Assembly (NCBI RefSeq): GCF_900176425.1
Contig: NZ_FWXS01000001.1
Location: forward strand, 434,001-498,000
Source of the DNA: Moheibacter sediminis
GTDB taxonomy: Bacteria > Bacteroidota > Bacteroidia > Flavobacteriales > Weeksellaceae
Reading direction: 5' to 3'
DNA length: 64,000 nucleotides
The translations under genes were made by a program, and so were the position numbers. The notes beneath the pieces are model-generated. The model saw only the letters and a list, made by a program, of their open reading frames with translations, did no database searches and was not told where the DNA came from. Below, piece by piece: positions 60,206 through 64,000 of this stretch. Each line of letters begins with the position of its first letter. The first letter of the stretch is position 1.

Positions 60206-60679
60206 ATGAAGTTATCAAAAATTAAAGAAATCCTGCCAACATTAGTAAATGTTGGATTTCAATTAGAAAACGGAACTTTAGTTCCAGAACATTTCCACGT
60301 TACCGAAGTGGGACAAATTACTAAAAACTTTATAGACTGTGGTGGCGTAATCCGGTCAGAAAAAGTTGTAAACTTCCAATTATGGAATGCGGACGATTTC
60401 GAGCACAAATTAAAGCCAGTTAAACTATTAAACATCATCAAGCTATCCGAAGAAAAATTAGGTATTGAAGATGCGGAAATTGAGGTGGAATACCAAAGCG
60501 AAACGATTGGCAAGTATGATTTGGATTTCAACGGAGATACATTTGTACTGAAAAATAAAACAACAGCCTGCTTGGCTCAAGATGCCTGCGGGATTCCTTC
60601 AGATAAACAAAAGAAAAATTTGGCGGAACTGCCTGTAAATAATGCTAATGCTTGTACTCCAGGTGGCGGATGTTGTTAA
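60206..60679 (+). CDS. DUF6428-type protein of arsenic loci, Cys-rich tail
   Basis: 157 residues. Starts MKLSKIKEILPTLVNVGFQLENGTLVPEHFHVTEVGQITKNFIDCGG and continues with FQLWNADDFEHKLKP, the pattern of a small family seen next to arsR in Bacteroidota. It ends in GGGCC with further Cys (DACGIP, ACTPGG), which could bind arsenite or copper; this is inference. Follows arsR after the second operator. Name and role are not established. Confidence 0.75.
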   Translation: MKLSKIKEILPTLVNVGFQLENGTLVPEHFHVTEVGQITKNFIDCGGVIRSEKVVNFQLWNADDFEHKLKPVKLLNIIKLSEEKLGIEDAEIEVEYQSETIGKYDLDFNGDTFVLKNKTTACLAQDACGIPSDKQKKNLAELPVNNANACTPGGGCC

Positions 60680-60691
60680 AATTGAATTTAT

Positions 60692-61123
60692 ATGTTTTCA
60701 AAAATCATTCATACAGATAATTCAAAGACAACAATCATAATCCGACTGATTGTTGGAGGTGTTTTTTTATCGGAGGGCATTCAGAAATTTCTATTTCCTA
60801 CTTTACGGGGAGCCGGGCGGTTTGAAAAAATTGGCTTGCCATCTCCTGAATTTCTTGGAAGTTTTGTAGGCATATTTGAAATCCTTTGCGGAGCACTTAT
60901 TTTGCTCGGGTTGCTTACAAGGTTAGCAAGTATTCCGCTCATCATCATTATGCTGGTTGCCATTGCCACGACCAAAACATCTATTTTGGCTAATGAGGGT
61001 ATTTGGGAATTGCTGCACGGTAGCCGTACGGATTGGGCGATGCTTTTGGGAAGTATGTTTTTGTTAATCAAAGGTGCAGGTAATTGGTCTATTGATAAAA
61101 TCGTAATGAGAAATGGAGCGTGA
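60692..61123 (+). CDS. DoxX-family membrane protein
   Basis: 143 residues, four membrane helices. IIRLIVGGVFLSEGIQKFLFP at the N-terminus, GSFVGIFEILCGALILLGLLTR in the second helix and SRTDWAMLLGSMFLLIKGAGNWSID are typical for DoxX. Members serve in thiosulfate or quinol-linked electron transfer or oxidant resistance. 12 bases after the DUF6428 gene; overlaps chrA by 11 bases. Confidence 0.85.
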   Translation: MFSKIIHTDNSKTTIIIRLIVGGVFLSEGIQKFLFPTLRGAGRFEKIGLPSPEFLGSFVGIFEILCGALILLGLLTRLASIPLIIIMLVAIATTKTSILANEGIWELLHGSRTDWAMLLGSMFLLIKGAGNWSIDKIVMRNGA

Positions 61124-62240
61124 TATTCAAATAAAGGAAATTGCCAAGCTCTTTCTCAAGCTTGGTTTTATTGGCTTCGGAGGTCCCGCGGCTCATATTG
61201 CTATGATGCAGCAGGAAGTTGTTGTCAAAAAGAAATGGATGAGCGAACAGCATTTTTTGGATTTGTTGGGAGCTACTAATCTCATTCCTGGCCCCAACAG
61301 TACAGAAATGGCGATACACATCGGCTATGACAAAGGCAGTTGGAAAGGGTTAATTGTTGCGGGGTTATGCTTTATTTTACCTGCGGTTTTCATTACCGGG
61401 ATATTTGCATGGTTGTATCAGCAATACGGACAATTGCCCGAAGTACAGCCCTTTATTTACGGTATCAAACCTGCAATCATCGCTATTATCATAGGAGCTG
61501 TTTTTCCATTAGCAAAGAAATCTGTCAAGTCCACATTCTTGGCGGTTGTAGGTATTCTTGTTTTGGTACTGTCATTATTCGGCATTAGTGAAATCTATTT
61601 GATGTTTGGAGCGGGATTGCTGGCAATGGGTTTGTATTCTATTCAGAGCAAAAGAAATACGCTCCAAAGTTTTATCCCGCTCGCATTCTTACAAATCGCA
61701 CAAAGCCCCTTACTCTCTGAAACAAATACCAAATTATTTTGGATATTCCTGAAAATTGGTGCTATCCTCTATGGAAGTGGTTATGTTCTTTTCGCCTTTT
61801 TAGATACGGAGTTAGTTGCAACGGGCTTACTCACCCGGCAGCAATTAATGGATGCTATTGCTGTTGGACAGTTTACCCCAGGTCCTGTTTTTTCTTCTGT
61901 TACGTTTATTGGCTATCAAATCAACGGACTATCCGGAGCAGTTATTTCTACGATTGCTATTTTTCTGCCGTCGTTTATTTTAGTAGCATTGCTAAATCCC
62001 TTGATGAAAAAAATGCGCCAATCTAAAGGACTGTCCATTTTTCTCGATGCGGTCAATGTGGCATCTGTTGCAATCATAGTCGCTATTTGTCTTACAATGG
62101 GCAAAGAAACTATTACTGATTGGCGGACGATATTAATTGCAATGATAAGTGCGATCGTAGTTTTCAAATTCAAAAAAATAAATAGTGCCTTTGTGGTTAT
62201 TGGAGGAGCATTATTAGGGTATTTATTTAATCTTATCTAA
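61113..62240 (+). CDS. chrA: Chromate transporter, two-domain ChrA
   Basis: 375 residues, with two homologous halves, so the long-chain form. The first half has FLKLGFIGFGGPAAHIAMMQQE and ATNLIPGPNSTEMAIHIGY; the second has LKIGAILYGSGYVLFAFLDTELV and GQFTPGPVFSSVTFIGY. About 10-12 membrane helices. It exports chromate in characterised members. Overlaps the DoxX gene by 11 bases, so coupled with the arsenic set. Confidence 0.92.
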   Translation: MERDIQIKEIAKLFLKLGFIGFGGPAAHIAMMQQEVVVKKKWMSEQHFLDLLGATNLIPGPNSTEMAIHIGYDKGSWKGLIVAGLCFILPAVFITGIFAWLYQQYGQLPEVQPFIYGIKPAIIAIIIGAVFPLAKKSVKSTFLAVVGILVLVLSLFGISEIYLMFGAGLLAMGLYSIQSKRNTLQSFIPLAFLQIAQSPLLSETNTKLFWIFLKIGAILYGSGYVLFAFLDTELVATGLLTRQQLMDAIAVGQFTPGPVFSSVTFIGYQINGLSGAVISTIAIFLPSFILVALLNPLMKKMRQSKGLSIFLDAVNVASVAIIVAICLTMGKETITDWRTILIAMISAIVVFKFKKINSAFVVIGGALLGYLFNLI

Positions 62241-62283
62241 AGTTATCTTAAACAAAATATTTAAACAATAAAAATCAGACAAA

Positions 62284-63057
62284 ATGAAAATAGCATTATT
62301 CAGTGATATTCACGCCAATTTACCTGCATTAGAAGCATTTTTTGAAGATGTTGAAAAAAGAAAACCAGACAGTATTTATTGTTTGGGCGATTTGGTGGGC
62401 TATAATATTTGGCCAAACGAAGTGGTAAACGAAATCCGTAAAAGGAGAATACCAACCATTGCCGGAAATTACGATTTTGGCATTGGCAGAATGAGCAACG
62501 AATGCGGTTGTGCCTACAAAACAGACAGTGAAAAAGATAACGGAAATATTTCTATTTCATTCACAAATTCTTTGATGAAAGATGAAGAAAGAGCGTATTT
62601 GCGTACACTTCCAGCCCATATCAAAGTAGAATTTCAACTGAATGAAGATAAATTGAATTTGCTTTTGGTACACGGAAGTCCGAGAAAAATAAACGAATAT
62701 CTTTTTGAAGACCGTGAGGAAAAAAGTATGCTTCGCATTATGGAGCAAGCCGATGCAGACATTATGTGCTTCGGACACACACACAAACCTTATCACAGAG
62801 TTTTAAATTCGGGTATTGACGGTCAAAATCATTTCAGACACGCCATTAATATCGGTTCGGTTGGTAAACCGAAGGACAGCGATGTAAGAGGCGGTTATGT
62901 AATGCTTACGATTAATGAAAACAGTTCTGTGTTGGATAAAGATAGTATCAGTGTAGAATTTATACGCTTTGATTATGATATTGAAAGGGCTGCAAAAGCA
63001 GTTGAAGAAAGCATTTTACCAAACGAATACGCAGAAAATTTAAGAAGAGGTTACTAA
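62284..63057 (+). CDS. Metallophosphoesterase (calcineurin-like)
   Basis: 257 residues. Metal ligands: ALFSDIHANL (Asp, His), CLGDLVGYN (Asp), AGNYDFGIG (Asn, Asp), the His in LLLVHGSPRK and CFGHTHKPYH. A Cys motif ECGCAY follows the metal cluster. It is a phosphoesterase of unknown substrate, not a usual ars gene. 43 bases after chrA. Confidence 0.88.
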   Translation: MKIALFSDIHANLPALEAFFEDVEKRKPDSIYCLGDLVGYNIWPNEVVNEIRKRRIPTIAGNYDFGIGRMSNECGCAYKTDSEKDNGNISISFTNSLMKDEERAYLRTLPAHIKVEFQLNEDKLNLLLVHGSPRKINEYLFEDREEKSMLRIMEQADADIMCFGHTHKPYHRVLNSGIDGQNHFRHAINIGSVGKPKDSDVRGGYVMLTINENSSVLDKDSISVEFIRFDYDIERAAKAVEESILPNEYAENLRRGY

Positions 63058-63073
63058 TCTAAAATTTATAAAA

Positions 63074-63451
63074 ATGGAATTTCCAACCGATAGAAAGTAT
63101 TCAAAAGAACATACCTGGATAAGCATACAGGACAACACAGGTACAATAGGCATTACAGAATTTGCGCAAAGTGAATTGGGCGAAATCGTATATGCGGATT
63201 TACCAAACGTTGGATATAGTTTTCAGCAGGACGAAGTATTCGGCTCTGTTGAAGCAGTTAAAACGGTCAGTGATTTATTTATGCCTGTATCGGGTAAAAT
63301 CACTGAAACGAACGAACTACTTTTGAAAGCACCCACACTCATAAACGACAATCCTTATAAAGACGGTTGGATGATAAAAATTGAAATAAAAGACATTACA
63401 GAATTAGAAGACTTATTGACATCAAACCAATATAAAGAACTTACAAATTAG
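63074..63451 (+). CDS. GcvH-like lipoyl carrier protein in arsenic cargo
   Basis: 125 residues, the length of a glycine cleavage H protein. The lipoyl lysine is Lys63 in GSVEAVKTVSDLFMPVSG, and the start FPTDRKYSKEHTWISI and GITEFAQSELGEIVYADLPNVG match the H-protein fold. It is not next to other glycine-cleavage genes. It ends 2 bases before acr3, so it probably belongs to the metalloid transcript. The lipoyl dithiol may bind arsenic; see findings. Confidence 0.85.
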   Translation: MEFPTDRKYSKEHTWISIQDNTGTIGITEFAQSELGEIVYADLPNVGYSFQQDEVFGSVEAVKTVSDLFMPVSGKITETNELLLKAPTLINDNPYKDGWMIKIEIKDITELEDLLTSNQYKELTN

Positions 63452-63453
63452 CC

Positions 63454-64000
63454 ATGCAACCAAAATTAAAATTCTTAGACAGATACCTTACTTTATGGAT
63501 ATTCCTTGCAATGGCAATTGGCGTGGGTTTGGGTCATTTCTTTCCCAAAATCTCTAATGTTACCAACAGCTTATCTGTTGGCACTACCAATATTCCATTG
63601 GCAATAGGATTGATATTGATGATGTATCCACCCTTGGCAAAGGTTGATTATTCCTTATTGCCCAAAGCATTTAGAGATAAAAAAGTAATTGGCATATCCT
63701 TATTGCTCAATTGGGTAATCGGCACGGTATTGATGTTTGGATTAGCGGTTTTGTTTTTACGTAACGAACCCGATTACATGACAGGCTTAATTCTTATCGG
63801 TTTGGCAAGATGTATTGCCATGGTCATCGTTTGGAGTGACTTAGCTAAAGCAAACAGAGAATATACAGCTATGTTAGTTGCATTAAACAGCATCTTCCAG
63901 ATATTTACTTACAGCTTTTTAGTTTGGTTATTCATCAACGTATTACCTGCAAAATTAGGATTAGCCAATTTCAATGTAAGCGTATCCATGAAAGATGTTA
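63454..64000 (+). CDS. acr3: ACR3-family arsenite exporter (3' end outside window)
   Basis: The first 182 residues or so. Starts MQPKLKFLDRYLTLWIFLAM, the usual ACR3 start, with GLGHFFPKISN, the signature IPLAIGLILMMYPPLAKVDY and GLARCIAMVIVW, which contains the conserved Cys. The gene starts 2 bases after the GcvH-like stop. ACR3 exports arsenite with protons. The remainder, and any arsC, lie beyond the window. Confidence 0.94.
   Translation, partial: MQPKLKFLDRYLTLWIFLAMAIGVGLGHFFPKISNVTNSLSVGTTNIPLAIGLILMMYPPLAKVDYSLLPKAFRDKKVIGISLLLNWVIGTVLMFGLAVLFLRNEPDYMTGLILIGLARCIAMVIVWSDLAKANREYTAMLVALNSIFQIFTYSFLVWLFINVLPAKLGLANFNVSVSMKDV

Larger units (their letters stand above)
48717..64000 (+). 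mobile_element. Integrated mobile element, probable CTnDOT-like ICE (right end outside window)
   Basis: Begins at a tyrosine integrase next to the candidate att site. Followed by genes that are hallmarks of Bacteroidota conjugative elements (ssb, DUF932, PRTRC cassette) and by cargo for sulfate-like anions, arsenic and chromate. No relaxase, mobilisation or Tra gene is in the window; they would be expected to the right. All genes from the integrase on run on the plus strand. The left limit is estimated from the att-like site. Confidence 0.75.

Overview
The window looks like chromosomal DNA of a flavobacterium (Bacteroidota, Flavobacteriales). The base composition is AT-rich. Three secreted proteins end in type IX secretion sorting domains, cytochrome oxidase subunits CcoN and CcoO are fused, proteins with DUF2911, GEVED and FISUMP-type domains occur, and several promoters fit the Bacteroidota pattern TTTG / TAnnTTTG. 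The genus cannot be fixed from the sequence alone. No rRNA, tRNA, IS element or CRISPR array was seen.

Region by region. 1-7.5 kb: the end of a BlaI-like repressor with a BlaR1-like M56 membrane protease, a CPA2 cation/proton antiporter, a LytS/LytTR two-component pair, a DUF4136 lipoprotein, an orphan membrane protein and a NUDIX hydrolase. 7.6-16.4 kb: peroxiredoxin Bcp, recA, a secreted subtilase, nadB, a run of five small exported paralogues built from a TonB-C-like module and a second unnamed module, and ndk. 16.4-22.6 kb: two large type IX cargo proteins (RCC1 repeats; GEVED/FISUMP), Tag glycosylase and an unknown exported protein. 22.8-26.4 kb: rpsP-rimM-glnS on the minus strand and an HD phosphohydrolase. 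26.5-36 kb: the complete cbb3 oxidase locus ccoI-S-NO-Q-P-G-H plus a SafE-like protein, divergent from a Crp/Fnr regulator with a palindrome between them. 36-40.9 kb: a PIG-L deacetylase, a 36-residue membrane peptide and a sodium/solute symporter. 40.9-47.5 kb: trpEGDCFBA preceded by a Trp-Trp-Trp leader peptide and a strong attenuator. 47.6-48.4 kb: a DUF2911 protein.

From about 48.7 kb to the right edge lies an integrated mobile element, probably a CTnDOT-like integrative conjugative element whose far end is outside the window. It starts with a tyrosine integrase beside a candidate core att site. It continues with an unknown Cys-motif protein, a structured non-coding region, ssb, DUF932 and a PRTRC cassette. 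That cassette holds a small protein ending in Gly, an E2-like protein B and a ThiF/E1-like protein, so it may be a prokaryotic ubiquitin-like conjugation system. Cargo for oxyanions and metalloids follows: a SulP transporter, then an ArsR-controlled set (DUF6428 protein, DoxX, ChrA, metallophosphoesterase, a GcvH-like lipoyl protein, ACR3 arsenite exporter). Two near-identical palindromes, before arsR and before the DUF6428 gene, look like the ArsR operators.

The most interesting items are the PRTRC conjugation cassette, the lipoyl carrier protein embedded in the arsenic cargo, a Flavobacteriales-type trp attenuator whose competing folds can be traced by hand, a 25-base exact repeat shared by the nadB and glnS promoters, and the shuffled TonB-C-like paralogue cluster.
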